Positions 10,504 through 19,347 of a stretch of 64,000 bases of DNA are shown piece after piece. The number at the start of each line of letters is the position of its first letter. Positions within the stretch are counted from its first letter, which is position 1. Source of the stretch: an uncultured Alphaproteobacteria bacterium (lineage in GTDB: Bacteria; Pseudomonadota; Alphaproteobacteria; UBA6615); the NCBI GenBank assembly GCA_943787745.1, contig CALSNJ010000004.1, positions 62,001 to 126,000 of the forward strand, written 5' to 3'. Below the pieces are notes generated by a model. That model made no database searches and was not told the DNA's origin. It saw nothing but the letters and a program-made list of their open reading frames with translations. The translations under genes and the position numbers were made by a program.

Positions 10504-12341
10504 GGCAACGTCCTTCGGGTGAACAGGCTCGACAATCCTGCGAGCCCACGCGGCAATGCCACAACGAGAACCACAATCAGAACACCGAGTGCCAACTGCC
10601 AGAGATCCGTTAGCCGGGTCAGTTCGGTTTCGATCTCCGTGAAGACGATCGCGCCAAGAATGGGTCCGGCGAGTGATTGCAAGCCGCCGAGCAAGACCAT
10701 CACAAGACCATCGACCGAGGTCGATACAAACAACACTTCGGGAAAAACACTCCCCTTGGCGAAGGCGAAGAACCCACCCGAAACACCTGCGGCGGCACCT
10801 GCCAACGTGAAGGCCAGCCAGCGATGCCGCGTGACATCCACACCGATCGAGGCCGCACGCAGCGCGGAATCCCGCGTCGCCCGCAGGGTGTAACCAAACG
10901 GCGCAAACATCACATGACGCAATGCCCAGATCATGGCCGCGCAGACAACGAAGGCGAGGTAATAGAATGTTGTCGGATCGGACGCCCAGGCACTCGGCCA
11001 GACCCCCAGTATGCCGTTGTCACCGCCGGTGAAGTCGATCCACTGGAACGCCGCCGACCAGGCAATCTGCGCAAACGCAAGCGTCAGCATGGCCATGTAA
11101 ATACCTGTCAGGCGCACACAGAACCAACCGAAGACAAGCGCACCCAATGCCCCGGCGAGGGGTGCCAAAAGCAATGCAGGCGCCATACCTGCAGAAAGAT
11201 GAAAGACAGCCAGTCCAGCCCCATAGGCCCCCAGGCCGAAATACGCCGCATGCCCAAAGGTGATCAGGCCACCGCCCCAAATCAGGAAATGCAGGCTGGC
11301 TGCAAACAAGGCCAGAATCGCGATCTCGGTCAGGATCACCACTCCAAAGTCACTGAACAGCAGCGGCGCAATCAGGCCCACACCCAACAATCCCAACCAG
11401 CCGATACGGGCCAGCCGGTCAGACGGTCGCAACGGGGGATCGGGATTGCGCACATCTTCGGCGGTCGCAAACTCGGGTTTTCCGAACAGGCCGCTTGGCT
11501 TCAACACGAGCGTCACAGCCATCACCAGAAAGATCAGAACAAGCGTGATTTGCGGAAAGATCACCAGACCAAACGCCAACAGAAGACTGATCAGGACAGC
11601 GGCAACAAACGCCCCAACAATCGAGCCCATACCGCCGACCACGACGACAACAAAGGCATCCACGATAATGTTCAGGTCCATCGACAGGCTGGCGGCTTGC
11701 CGCGGCAATTGCAGCGCACCACCCAGCCCAGCAAGCGCGGACCCCAAAACAAAGGCCGCCGTGAACAGCCAGCGCTGATCAATTCCGAGAGCAGCCACCA
11801 TCTGCCGGTCTTCCGTCGCAGCACGCAGCAAAACCCCAAACCGTGTTTTCTGAAACAACAGCCAAAGCCCGCCCAGAACACCCACGGACACCCCGATCAG
11901 AAACAAGTCGTAGCTGGGAATGGCGTGACCGAGAATATCCACAGCCCCGTCCAGGCCTGGCATGCGAGGCGCGAAGAGGTCATCCGGACCCCAGACACTG
12001 CGCGTCAAATCCTGAACGATCAGGACCACACCAAATGTCGCCAGGAGCTGAAACAGTTCCGGTGCCTTATAGATGCGCCGCAATAAAGCGGTTTCGATCA
12101 CCGCCCCGATCAAGCCAACCGCAACTGCAGCGATCAACAAGGCCAGGAGATAGCCCAGAAAACTGTCGCCCATCACGCTGACGAGGCTGAAGGCGATATA
12201 GGCTCCCAGCATGTACAGCGAGCCATGAGCGAAATTCACGACACGCGTGACCCCGAACACAATCGACAATCCGACTGCGATCAGAAACAGCGAGGCTGCA
12301 CTGGCAAGTCCTGTAATCGCCTGGGCGACGATGAAGCTCAC
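10500..12341 (-). CDS. Fused LivH-LivM permease of branched-chain-type ABC transporter (system 1)
   Basis: This 613-residue membrane protein joins both permease subunits in one chain. Residues 1 to about 290 match LivH (VFGVTRVVNFAHGSLYMLGAY, then GGMGSIVGAFVAA), ending with VLKPSGLFGK. After a short charged linker (about 292-305) the rest matches LivM, including LITFGHAAYFGLGAYGAG and GDNGILGV. In the second transporter here these are separate genes of 308 and 317 residues. The start is GTG at 12341, supported by GGAGG five bases upstream. It lies between the binding-protein gene and livG. Confidence 0.92.
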   Translation of the reverse strand: MSFIVAQAITGLASAASLFLIAVGLSIVFGVTRVVNFAHGSLYMLGAYIAFSLVSVMGDSFLGYLLALLIAAVAVGLIGAVIETALLRRIYKAPELFQLLATFGVVLIVQDLTRSVWGPDDLFAPRMPGLDGAVDILGHAIPSYDLFLIGVSVGVLGGLWLLFQKTRFGVLLRAATEDRQMVAALGIDQRWLFTAAFVLGSALAGLGGALQLPRQAASLSMDLNIIVDAFVVVVVGGMGSIVGAFVAAVLISLLLAFGLVIFPQITLVLIFLVMAVTLVLKPSGLFGKPEFATAEDVRNPDPPLRPSDRLARIGWLGLLGVGLIAPLLFSDFGVVILTEIAILALFAASLHFLIWGGGLITFGHAAYFGLGAYGAGLAVFHLSAGMAPALLLAPLAGALGALVFGWFCVRLTGIYMAMLTLAFAQIAWSAAFQWIDFTGGDNGILGVWPSAWASDPTTFYYLAFVVCAAMIWALRHVMFAPFGYTLRATRDSALRAASIGVDVTRHRWLAFTLAGAAAGVSGGFFAFAKGSVFPEVLFVSTSVDGLVMVLLGGLQSLAGPILGAIVFTEIETELTRLTDLWQLALGVLIVVLVVALPRGLAGLSSLFTRRTLP

Positions 12342-12393
12342 AACATCCTCCAGCGCCCGTCCGCAGCCCTAGAGCAACAGGAGCGGCAAGGCT

Positions 12394-13614
12394 TTATCCG
12401 TCGGGACGCAGCTTCTTAACCGTTTCGTCGTCCGGCAGGTAGTCCGCACCATCGGCATAACGAAAATCGACCATCACACCCCGGCCGTCACGCTTGGCCG
12501 TCCGGCCGACATAGGCACCCATGGTCGACTGGTGGTCGAGCGCCCGGAAAGTGATATCTCCAAACGGCGTGCCAAGGCTGAGGTCCTTCATGGCCGCAAC
12601 CATGGAACCGGTATCTGTCGAACCTGCTTTTTCCAGCATCGCGGCAATCGTGATAATCGTGTTGTAGCCGACGATGGAGCCCGCACGAGGATAGTCGTCA
12701 AAGCGTTTCTGATAAGCATCCCGGAATGCATCATGCGCCGGTGTGTCAATCGTCTGCCAGGGATAACCCGTGACAATCCAGCCCTCGGGTGCCTCTGCCT
12801 TGAGCGGATCGAGATATTCCGGCTCACCCGTCAGCAAACTTGCGACCTCGCGATCCTTGAACAAACCGCGCAGCTGGCCTTCCCGCACGAACTTCGCGAG
12901 ATCAATGGAGAAGGTGACGTTGAAAATCGCGTCTGGCTTGGAACGTTCGAGAGCTTGGACAGTCGCACCGGCATCCAGCTTGAACAAAGCCGGCCATTGC
13001 GCCTCAACAAATTCAACATCGGGACGCAGTCCCGAGAGAACGTCCTGGAAGGCCTTCACCGCAGACTGACCGTATTCATAATTTGGCGCCACCGTGGCCC
13101 ACCGCTTGGCGGGGAGTTTGGCCGCTTCCTCTGCCAGCATTGCGGCCTGCATATAAGTCGAGGGGCGGAGCCGGAAGGTGTAGGGATTTCCCTTGGACCA
13201 GACAATCGCATCGGACAATGGCTCTGAGGCCACAAACAGCGTCTTGTTGCGATTGGCAAAATCGGCAACCGCCAGGCCGATATTCGACAGGAACGTGCCT
13301 GCCAGAAGGTCGACATTCTCACGCCGCACAAGTTCTTCGGCGAACTTGATGGCGTCGGCAGGCTTGCCGCCATCGTCGCGTGAAATCACCTCAAGTGGGC
13401 GCCCCAGAACGCCGCCGCCGGCGTTGACCTGTTCCACCGCGAGTTCCCAACCATTGCGGTACGGCACCGTGAAGGCAGCCAGTGGTCCGGTATAGCTGTT
13501 GATCTCGCCGATGCGGATCGGGCCGTCCTGCGCCACGGCAGTGCCCAAAGAAAAAACTGAAAAAACCGCCCCGAGCAGGGCTGGAATAGACTTACGAACG
13601 CTCATGCGCAGCAT
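12394..13614 (-). CDS. Periplasmic substrate-binding protein of HAAT-type ABC transporter (system 1)
   Basis: This periplasmic receptor captures the substrate for the LivHM/LivG/LivF system. The 406-residue protein has a signal peptide of about 28 residues ending in GTAVAQ, then IRIGEINSYTGPLA, the start of the type I periplasmic fold. The ATG at 13614 follows AAGGAG by 8 bases. The motif RDDGGKPADAIKFAEELV matches Leu/amide/urea-binding proteins (Peripla_BP_6). Ligand-contact residues do not allow a firm substrate. It is the first gene of the operon and diverges from fprA. Confidence 0.88.
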   Translation of the reverse strand: MLRMSVRKSIPALLGAVFSVFSLGTAVAQDGPIRIGEINSYTGPLAAFTVPYRNGWELAVEQVNAGGGVLGRPLEVISRDDGGKPADAIKFAEELVRRENVDLLAGTFLSNIGLAVADFANRNKTLFVASEPLSDAIVWSKGNPYTFRLRPSTYMQAAMLAEEAAKLPAKRWATVAPNYEYGQSAVKAFQDVLSGLRPDVEFVEAQWPALFKLDAGATVQALERSKPDAIFNVTFSIDLAKFVREGQLRGLFKDREVASLLTGEPEYLDPLKAEAPEGWIVTGYPWQTIDTPAHDAFRDAYQKRFDDYPRAGSIVGYNTIITIAAMLEKAGSTDTGSMVAAMKDLSLGTPFGDITFRALDHQSTMGAYVGRTAKRDGRGVMVDFRYADGADYLPDDETVKKLRPDG

Positions 13615-13679
13615 GATCGTTTCTCCTTATGCAATCGATGACCTGAGGCGTGTTTGCCACGCTCTTCCGTTCCCCGTTT

Positions 13680-13699
13680 CGACAATAAACATTTTGTCG
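13680..13699. promoter_or_regulatory. Inverted repeat in the divergent promoter region of transporter 1 and fprA
   Basis: CGACAA (13680-13685) and TTGTCG (13694-13699) are perfect 6-bp arms around an 8-base AT-rich centre. The position, 66 bp before the binding-protein start and 130 bp before fprA, suits an operator for a divergent regulator, but no regulator gene is adjacent. The arms are short, so this may be chance. Confidence 0.3.
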
Positions 13700-13775
13700 T
13701 TACGCATCATATGGGCAGTAATAGGGGAAGGTCGAATCCCAAGCAAAGTCGTTTGCGAGATCATGTTTCTGTGGG

Positions 13776-13805
13776 TTGGAAGACGACTCAGACAATGTCT
13801 ATAGT
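13776..13805 (+). promoter_or_regulatory. Predicted promoter of fprA
   Basis: TTGGAA (13776-13781) and TATAGT (13800-13805) are separated by 18 bases and would start transcription about 15-20 bases before the fprA ATG. A strong AGGGGGG ribosome site follows. The match is moderate; spacing is one base above the optimum. Confidence 0.42.
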
Positions 13806-13828
13806 TCTCAGGTCCTAGGGGGGAAACT

Positions 13829-15130
13829 ATGACAATAAACGTTGCCGTAATCGGCTCAGGGCCAAGCGGGTTCTACACGGTCGACGCTCTGATGAAGAGT
13901 GACAAGGATGTACGGGTCGATATTATCGAACGCCTGCCAACTCCATTCGGTTTGATCCGCGCAGGTGTTGCGCCCGATCACCAAACAACAAAGAAGGTCG
14001 TGCGCGTCTACGAAAAGACCGCGCTGGCCGACGGTGTTGGATTTTACGGCAATGTGGAAGTCGGTCGTGACGTCACGATGGAAGAACTCAAGGACATGTA
14101 CGACGCCATCGTGCTGGCCGTCGGCGCACCACGGGACCGCAAGCTGGGAATCCCCGGCGAGGACAAAGCCGGCGTCTTCGGTTCCGCTGATTTTGTTGGC
14201 TGGTACAACGGCCATCCGGACTTCACCGATTTGCAGCCCGATCTGAACACCAGCACCGTCGTTGTCATCGGCAACGGAAATGTTGCCGTAGATGTGGCGC
14301 GTGTACTGGTAAAGACCGAAGAAGAAATGACCGCGACTGATATCGCCGATCACGCGGCAGACGCGATCAAGGCGTCCCCTATTACAGATGTCTACATGGT
14401 TGGCCGCCGTGGCCCGATCGAAGCAAAATTCACGAATGTTGAGTTGCGCGAGATGGGCAAGCTGGACAATTGCACCCCCATCATCGACCCCTCCATCCTT
14501 CCCGACGGCGTTGAAGGCGAATGGTCAGACCGCGACCTGCGCCTCAAGGAACGCAATCTTGCGACGATGAAGGAGTTCCCGGATGTAGATCCGGCCGGCA
14601 AGGACAAGCGCGTCCATTTCTCCTTCTATGCCAAGCCAATCGAAATTCTTGGCGGCGACACCGTCGAAGGCATTCGCATGGAGCACACAAAGGTCGAAGA
14701 TGGTCGTTCGGTTGGCACTGGAGAGTTCTTTGACATCTCGTGCGGATTGGTGATCCCCGCCATTGGGTACTTCTCGGACCCCTTCCCCGGCGTCCCCTTC
14801 GATGAAGGTAACGGAATTGTGGTCCACAACGAGGGACGTGTGGGTGATGGTGTTTATGCTGTCGGATGGATCAAACGTGGCCCAACCGGAGTCATCGGCT
14901 CCAACAAACCCGATGGCGAGACGGCTGCCGCGCAAATTCTTGAGGATATCGCCGATGGCTCAAAACCCGGCCGCGAGGCGCTGGAAGCCCATCTGGCAGA
15001 GCGTTCTGTCCGGATTGTCGGCTACAAGGACTGGCAAACAATTGACGCCGCCGAAGTCAGCAACGCCAAACCCGGCTCGCCCCGTCGCAAATTCGTGACC
15101 GTCGATGCGATGGTCGCCGCGCTTGACTGA
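13829..15130 (+). CDS. fprA: Adrenodoxin-type ferredoxin--NADP+ reductase
   Basis: This FAD enzyme passes electrons between ferredoxin and NADP(H). The 433-residue protein has the FAD-binding GSGPSG at 9-14, the adrenodoxin-reductase motif RAGVAPDHQTTKKV near residue 48, a second nucleotide-binding site VIGNGNVAVDVAR near residue 148, and the C-terminal GWIKRGPTGVIGSNKPD. These are hallmarks of the mammalian adrenodoxin reductase/mycobacterial FprA group, unlike plant-type FNR. It lies 150 bp upstream of korAB on the same strand, so the natural partner may be the ferredoxin reduced by that enzyme. Confidence 0.93.
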   Translation: MTINVAVIGSGPSGFYTVDALMKSDKDVRVDIIERLPTPFGLIRAGVAPDHQTTKKVVRVYEKTALADGVGFYGNVEVGRDVTMEELKDMYDAIVLAVGAPRDRKLGIPGEDKAGVFGSADFVGWYNGHPDFTDLQPDLNTSTVVVIGNGNVAVDVARVLVKTEEEMTATDIADHAADAIKASPITDVYMVGRRGPIEAKFTNVELREMGKLDNCTPIIDPSILPDGVEGEWSDRDLRLKERNLATMKEFPDVDPAGKDKRVHFSFYAKPIEILGGDTVEGIRMEHTKVEDGRSVGTGEFFDISCGLVIPAIGYFSDPFPGVPFDEGNGIVVHNEGRVGDGVYAVGWIKRGPTGVIGSNKPDGETAAAQILEDIADGSKPGREALEAHLAERSVRIVGYKDWQTIDAAEVSNAKPGSPRRKFVTVDAMVAALD

Positions 15131-15280
15131 CGTGTCAAACAACCTAGCTGGAAGATACGGGTTCGAGTTTGTGCTTGAAACACGTGTGTAAGCGGATGAA
15201 GGTGTTCAACCAACGGTCGGAACTCACTGGCCATATAACAATACAAAAATTCATAGAGTTTTACGGGAAGGAAATGCCCG

Positions 15281-17149
15281 ATGTCTGAAGTAGCGGCCAT
15301 CGATCGACCGGACGAAAACCGGCAGGAAATTGAATCGGCAGTTGTCCGGTTTGCTGGCGACTCCGGTGACGGAATGCAGCTCACCGGCAGCCAATTCACC
15401 ATGACGGCGGCGATCTCCGGGAACGACCTCGCGACGTTCCCCGACTTCCCGGCAGAAATTCGCGCCCCTGCGGGCACGACCTTTGGTGTGTCGGCGTTCC
15501 AGATCAATTTCGGTGCACGAAAGATCATGACATCGGGCGATCAGCTCGATGTTCTGGTGGTGATGAATCCCGCCGCGCTGATCACAAATCTGGAAGACGT
15601 CAAACCGGGCGGAATTGTTATTGCCGATAGCGGCGCGTTTACCGATCGCAATCTCGCCAAGGCGGGATACGAAGAGAACCCGCTCGACAATGACAGCCTC
15701 GAAGGATACCGGCTGGTCAAAATCGACATGTCGCGGCTCACGGTTGAAGCCGTCAAGGAATTCGGCCTCTCCAACAAGGAAGCGCTGCGATCCAAAAACA
15801 TGTGGGCGCTGGGGCTGATCTACTGGATGTATGGCCGCAAGCGTGAAGCTTCGGTCGACTGGCTGAAAAGCAAATTCGCCAAAAACCCGGAAATTGCCGA
15901 CGCGAACATCGCAGCCCTCAACGCTGGCCACGCCTTTGGTGAGACCGCCGAAATGCCTGCTGAGCTCGGCACCTTTGAAGTCGAAACAGCCGATATCTCG
16001 CCGGGCGTTTACCGGACGATCACTGGTGCAGAATCTGTTTCGCTTGGGCTTCTCGCAGGCTCACAGCTCGCCGGGCTCAACATTTCGTTCTGTTCCTACC
16101 CGATTACCCCGGCATCGGCCTTGCTGCACCACCTCGCACGCATGAAGGATTTTGGGGTTATCACCTTCCAGGCTGAAGACGAGATTGCAGCAGCCGCTGC
16201 CGCGCTGGGCGCTTCATATGCTGGTTCACTGGGGATCACGTCGTCATCCGGCCCGGGAATTGCGCTCAAGATGGAAGCGATCGGCCTCGCCATCGGCACC
16301 GAATTGCCCATGGTTATCGTGAACTCCCAGCGCGCGGGCCCTTCGACCGGCTTGCCGACAAAGACCGAGCAATCCGATCTTTATCAGGCTGTTTTCGGAC
16401 GCAATGCTGACGCGCCGATGCCGGTCATTTCCGTATCGACCCCGTCCGACGGCTATGACGTCGCCATTGAGGCCATTCGAATCGCCACGAAGTACATGAC
16501 CCCTGTCATGGTTCTGACCGACGGGTACATCACCAACGCATCCGAGCCATGGCTCATCCCGGACCCGTCGACCTATGACCGATTTGACGTCACCTTCCGC
16601 ACGGATCCGGAAAATTTCCAGCCATTCATGCGCGACGACACCACGCTGGCCCGTCCCTGGGTAAAACCGGGTACGCCGGAGATGATGCACCGTATCGGCG
16701 GCATCGAACGGTCCTATGACACCGGCCATATTTCCTATGACCCGGCCAATCACCAGAAGATGACCGATGTGCGCGCGGCAAAAGTGAACGGCATTGCCAA
16801 CGACATCCCCGAGCAGGAAGTCGCAGTCGGTGCTGCCGGCGGCAAGTTGGCCGTTGTGGGTTGGGGTTCGACCTACGGGCCCATCAACCGGGCTGTCGCC
16901 AATCTTCGTGACGAAGGTCTCGATGTCTCCCAGATTCATCTGCGTTACATCTGGCCACTCCCCCGAAATCTGGGAGAACTGCTGCACAGCTATGATCAGG
17001 TGCTGGTCGCCGAAATGAACACCGGGCAGCTCCGCACTCTTTTGCGGTCGGAATATCTGGTGCCCGCCGAAGGCCTCAACAAGGTCAACGGCAAGCCTTT
17101 CCTCATCGCCGAACTTGAAGACGCCATTCGCGCACGGCTGGAGAATTAA
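15281..17149 (+). CDS. korA: 2-oxoacid:ferredoxin oxidoreductase, fused gamma-alpha subunit
   Basis: KorA with KorB oxidatively decarboxylates a 2-oxoacid (most likely 2-oxoglutarate) to the acyl-CoA and reduces ferredoxin. The 622-residue protein carries an N-terminal gamma domain (RFAGDSGDGMQLTGSQF near residue 22; about 20-190) fused to the alpha pyrimidine-binding domain, with SYPITPASALLHHLA near residue 270 and the glycine-rich SSGPGIALKMEA. The C-terminal region GWGSTYGPINRA begins the last domain. AAGGAA lies upstream of the ATG. The fused two-gene arrangement is typical of aerobic alphaproteobacteria. korB begins two bases after the stop. Confidence 0.93.
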   Translation: MSEVAAIDRPDENRQEIESAVVRFAGDSGDGMQLTGSQFTMTAAISGNDLATFPDFPAEIRAPAGTTFGVSAFQINFGARKIMTSGDQLDVLVVMNPAALITNLEDVKPGGIVIADSGAFTDRNLAKAGYEENPLDNDSLEGYRLVKIDMSRLTVEAVKEFGLSNKEALRSKNMWALGLIYWMYGRKREASVDWLKSKFAKNPEIADANIAALNAGHAFGETAEMPAELGTFEVETADISPGVYRTITGAESVSLGLLAGSQLAGLNISFCSYPITPASALLHHLARMKDFGVITFQAEDEIAAAAAALGASYAGSLGITSSSGPGIALKMEAIGLAIGTELPMVIVNSQRAGPSTGLPTKTEQSDLYQAVFGRNADAPMPVISVSTPSDGYDVAIEAIRIATKYMTPVMVLTDGYITNASEPWLIPDPSTYDRFDVTFRTDPENFQPFMRDDTTLARPWVKPGTPEMMHRIGGIERSYDTGHISYDPANHQKMTDVRAAKVNGIANDIPEQEVAVGAAGGKLAVVGWGSTYGPINRAVANLRDEGLDVSQIHLRYIWPLPRNLGELLHSYDQVLVAEMNTGQLRTLLRSEYLVPAEGLNKVNGKPFLIAELEDAIRARLEN

Positions 17150-17150
17150 G

Positions 17151-18173
17151 ATGAATGTCCAAAGCCCCCCCGAAAAACTGACCGCACGCGACTACGCGAC
17201 CGATCAGGAAGTTCGCTGGTGCCCCGGTTGTGGCGACTATGCCATCCTGAAGGCCGTGCAAAACACGCTGGCCGAACTGCAGGCGGACCCGAAGAACACC
17301 GTTTTCGTGTCCGGTATCGGCTGCGCCGCGCGCTTCCCCTATTACATGGAAACCTATGGCTTCCACACCATCCACGGCCGCTCACCGGCGGTTGCGACAG
17401 GTGTGAAGCTCTCCAACCCGGACCTCGATGTCTGGGTTGTGGGTGGCGACGGCGACATGCTGTCCATCGGTGGCAACCACACGATGCATGCCATCCGGCG
17501 CAATGTTGATGTTCAGCTTCTGCTGTTCAACAACCAGATTTATGGACTGACCAAAGGGCAATATTCACCGACCTCAAAGATCGGCACGAAATCACCTTCG
17601 ACGCCACTGGGATCCATCGACAACCCGGTATCCGCAGCACAATTTGCGCTCGGCGTTGGCGGCACCTTTATCGCCCGTTCGACCGACATCATGCAGAAAC
17701 ACCTTTCGGGTGTTCTCAAGCGCGCCCATGGCCACCGCGGCACGTCCTTCGTGGAAATCTTCCAGAACTGCATTGTCTACAATGACGGTGTCTTCAAGCG
17801 CTTCACCGAGAAGAGCGTGCAGGCCGAAATGCAAATCCATGTTGAGCACGGCCAACCGCTCCTGTTCGGCAAGGACAAGGACAAGGGCCTGATCCTGAAC
17901 AAGGATGAGATGCGGCTCGAAGCCGTCACCCTGGGCGAGAACGGCATTACCGAAGCCGATATTGCTGTCCACGACGAGACCAATCGCTCACTGGCCACCA
18001 TGCTGGCCCAGATGGACCCGCCGACCATGCCAGTGGCTCTCGGTGTGCTCTATTGCGAAGCCGCACCCACTTACGAAGCATCCGTCCACGCGCAGATTGA
18101 CCACGCCCGTAAGGATGGTGAAGGTGATCTCGCCAAACTGCTCCATCGCGGCCAAACCTGGACTGTCGAGTAA
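17151..18173 (+). CDS. korB: 2-oxoacid:ferredoxin oxidoreductase beta subunit
   Basis: KorB binds thiamine diphosphate and one 4Fe-4S cluster. The 340-residue protein has Cys 24 and 27 in WCPGCGDY, Cys 58 in SGIGCAARF and Cys 207 in FQNCIVYND, the four cluster ligands of the family. The ThDP site is GDGDMLSIGGNHTMHAIRRN followed by LLFNNQIYGLTKGQ. The ATG at 17151 follows the korA TAA by one base; an upstream in-frame ATG at 17115 lies inside korA and is unlikely. There is no extra ferredoxin domain, so electrons go to a separate ferredoxin. Confidence 0.94.
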   Translation: MNVQSPPEKLTARDYATDQEVRWCPGCGDYAILKAVQNTLAELQADPKNTVFVSGIGCAARFPYYMETYGFHTIHGRSPAVATGVKLSNPDLDVWVVGGDGDMLSIGGNHTMHAIRRNVDVQLLLFNNQIYGLTKGQYSPTSKIGTKSPSTPLGSIDNPVSAAQFALGVGGTFIARSTDIMQKHLSGVLKRAHGHRGTSFVEIFQNCIVYNDGVFKRFTEKSVQAEMQIHVEHGQPLLFGKDKDKGLILNKDEMRLEAVTLGENGITEADIAVHDETNRSLATMLAQMDPPTMPVALGVLYCEAAPTYEASVHAQIDHARKDGEGDLAKLLHRGQTWTVE

Positions 18174-18235
18174 GCCGACCATTCTCCGGCGAACGTGCCT
18201 GCGACCGAGTGGCGCGCCGCCTTGCGAAAATTGTC

Positions 18236-18272
18236 TGCGGGTTCCACATTTCGATTGAAACTGGAACCCGCA
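18236..18272 (+). promoter_or_regulatory. Stem-loop covering the ctaA ribosome-binding region
   Basis: An 11-bp perfect inverted repeat (TGCGGGTTCCA at 18236-18246, TGGAACCCGCA at 18262-18272) with a 15-base loop ends two bases before the ctaA ATG. The only ribosome-site-like bases (TGGAA) lie in the 3' arm, so the folded RNA would hide them. There is no T-run to make it a simple korB terminator. Confidence 0.6.
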
Positions 18273-18273
18273 C

Positions 18274-19347
18274 ATGACTGCCACAACGGCCAACCCACCC
18301 AATCCTGATATCCCCGCACCGCGCGCAAACCGTGCAATCGCGATCTGGCTGTTCGCCTGCGCTGCCATGGTCTTTGCCATGGTTGTAATCGGCGGCATCA
18401 CCCGGCTTACAGGATCCGGGCTTTCCATGGTCGAATGGCGGCCGGTCTATGGCTTTCTCCCCCCGCTTTCTGCCGAGGCATGGCAGCGGGTCTTCGACCT
18501 GTATCGCGCAACGCCCCAATATCTGGAAATCAATGCTGGAATGACCGTTGAGGCATTTCGCGGCATCTTCTGGTGGGAGTATTTTCATCGCCTCTGGGGC
18601 CGGATCATCGGGCTGGTTTTTTTCCTGCCCTTCCTCTGGTTTCTGATCCGCGGGCGCATTCGCGGCATGTTGGCGTTGAAGCTGTTTGGTATTTTCCTGC
18701 TGGGTGGTGCCCAGGGAGCGCTGGGCTGGTACATGGTCAAAAGCGGGCTTGTTGATATTCCCGAGGTCAGCCAGTACCGCCTCGCGGCGCATTTCTTCAT
18801 GGCCTTCCTGATCTACGGGCTGCTGATCTGGACCGCACTTTCACTACTCTACCCCGAGCGAAATGCGATCGGCGATGCCCGCCATCACCGGATAAGACAA
18901 CTCGCCATTGCTGCGCTGGCCCTTGTGGCCATCACCGTTGTCTCGGGCGCGTTTGTCGCTGGCACGGATGCGGGTTTCATCTTCAACACCTTTCCGTTGA
19001 TGGACGGCAGGATTATCCCACCCGGCTATTTCGAAGACCTCTGGGCATCCTTCGAGGACCTGGCGACAATCCAGTTCAACCATCGCGTTCTGGCGCTGGT
19101 CACATTCGCAACTGTGATTTGCGTCTGGTGGCAAAGCCGTTGGCTGGCCTTGATCCCGCGTGCACGCCGGGCCGCAAATGTGCTGTTCATTGCCGCGGTC
19201 GGGCAGGTGGCGATTGGCATCACCACGCTGCTTATGGTCGTCCCGGTCTATATGGGCGCCACCCATCAGGCCGGCGCCTTGGTCCTCTTCACGGCCACCA
19301 TCTGGTTTGTCTTCGAACTCCGCCCGCCTTCACGACAAGCTCACTAA
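18274..19347 (+). CDS. ctaA: Heme A synthase (CtaA/COX15)
   Basis: CtaA hydroxylates heme O to give heme A for aa3-type cytochrome oxidase, in the inner membrane. The 357-residue protein has eight hydrophobic helices and the family motifs: VVIGGITRLTGSGLSMVEWRPV (first helix end), FWWEYFHRLWGRIIG with a heme-contact His, FIFNTFPLMDG, and FNHRVLAL and GATHQAGALVLF with the second His pair. This is the proteobacterial/mitochondrial type 2 architecture. No ctaB/ctaC genes are adjacent. A stem-loop covers its ribosome site, and its TAA overlaps the photolyase stop. Confidence 0.96.
   Translation: MTATTANPPNPDIPAPRANRAIAIWLFACAAMVFAMVVIGGITRLTGSGLSMVEWRPVYGFLPPLSAEAWQRVFDLYRATPQYLEINAGMTVEAFRGIFWWEYFHRLWGRIIGLVFFLPFLWFLIRGRIRGMLALKLFGIFLLGGAQGALGWYMVKSGLVDIPEVSQYRLAAHFFMAFLIYGLLIWTALSLLYPERNAIGDARHHRIRQLAIAALALVAITVVSGAFVAGTDAGFIFNTFPLMDGRIIPPGYFEDLWASFEDLATIQFNHRVLALVTFATVICVWWQSRWLALIPRARRAANVLFIAAVGQVAIGITTLLMVVPVYMGATHQAGALVLFTATIWFVFELRPPSRQAH

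Noticed and set aside
10677-12086. 469-codon plus-strand frame opposite the livHM fusion
   Set aside because: Shadow of a strongly supported membrane protein gene; the product is Gln/Arg/His-rich and domain-free.
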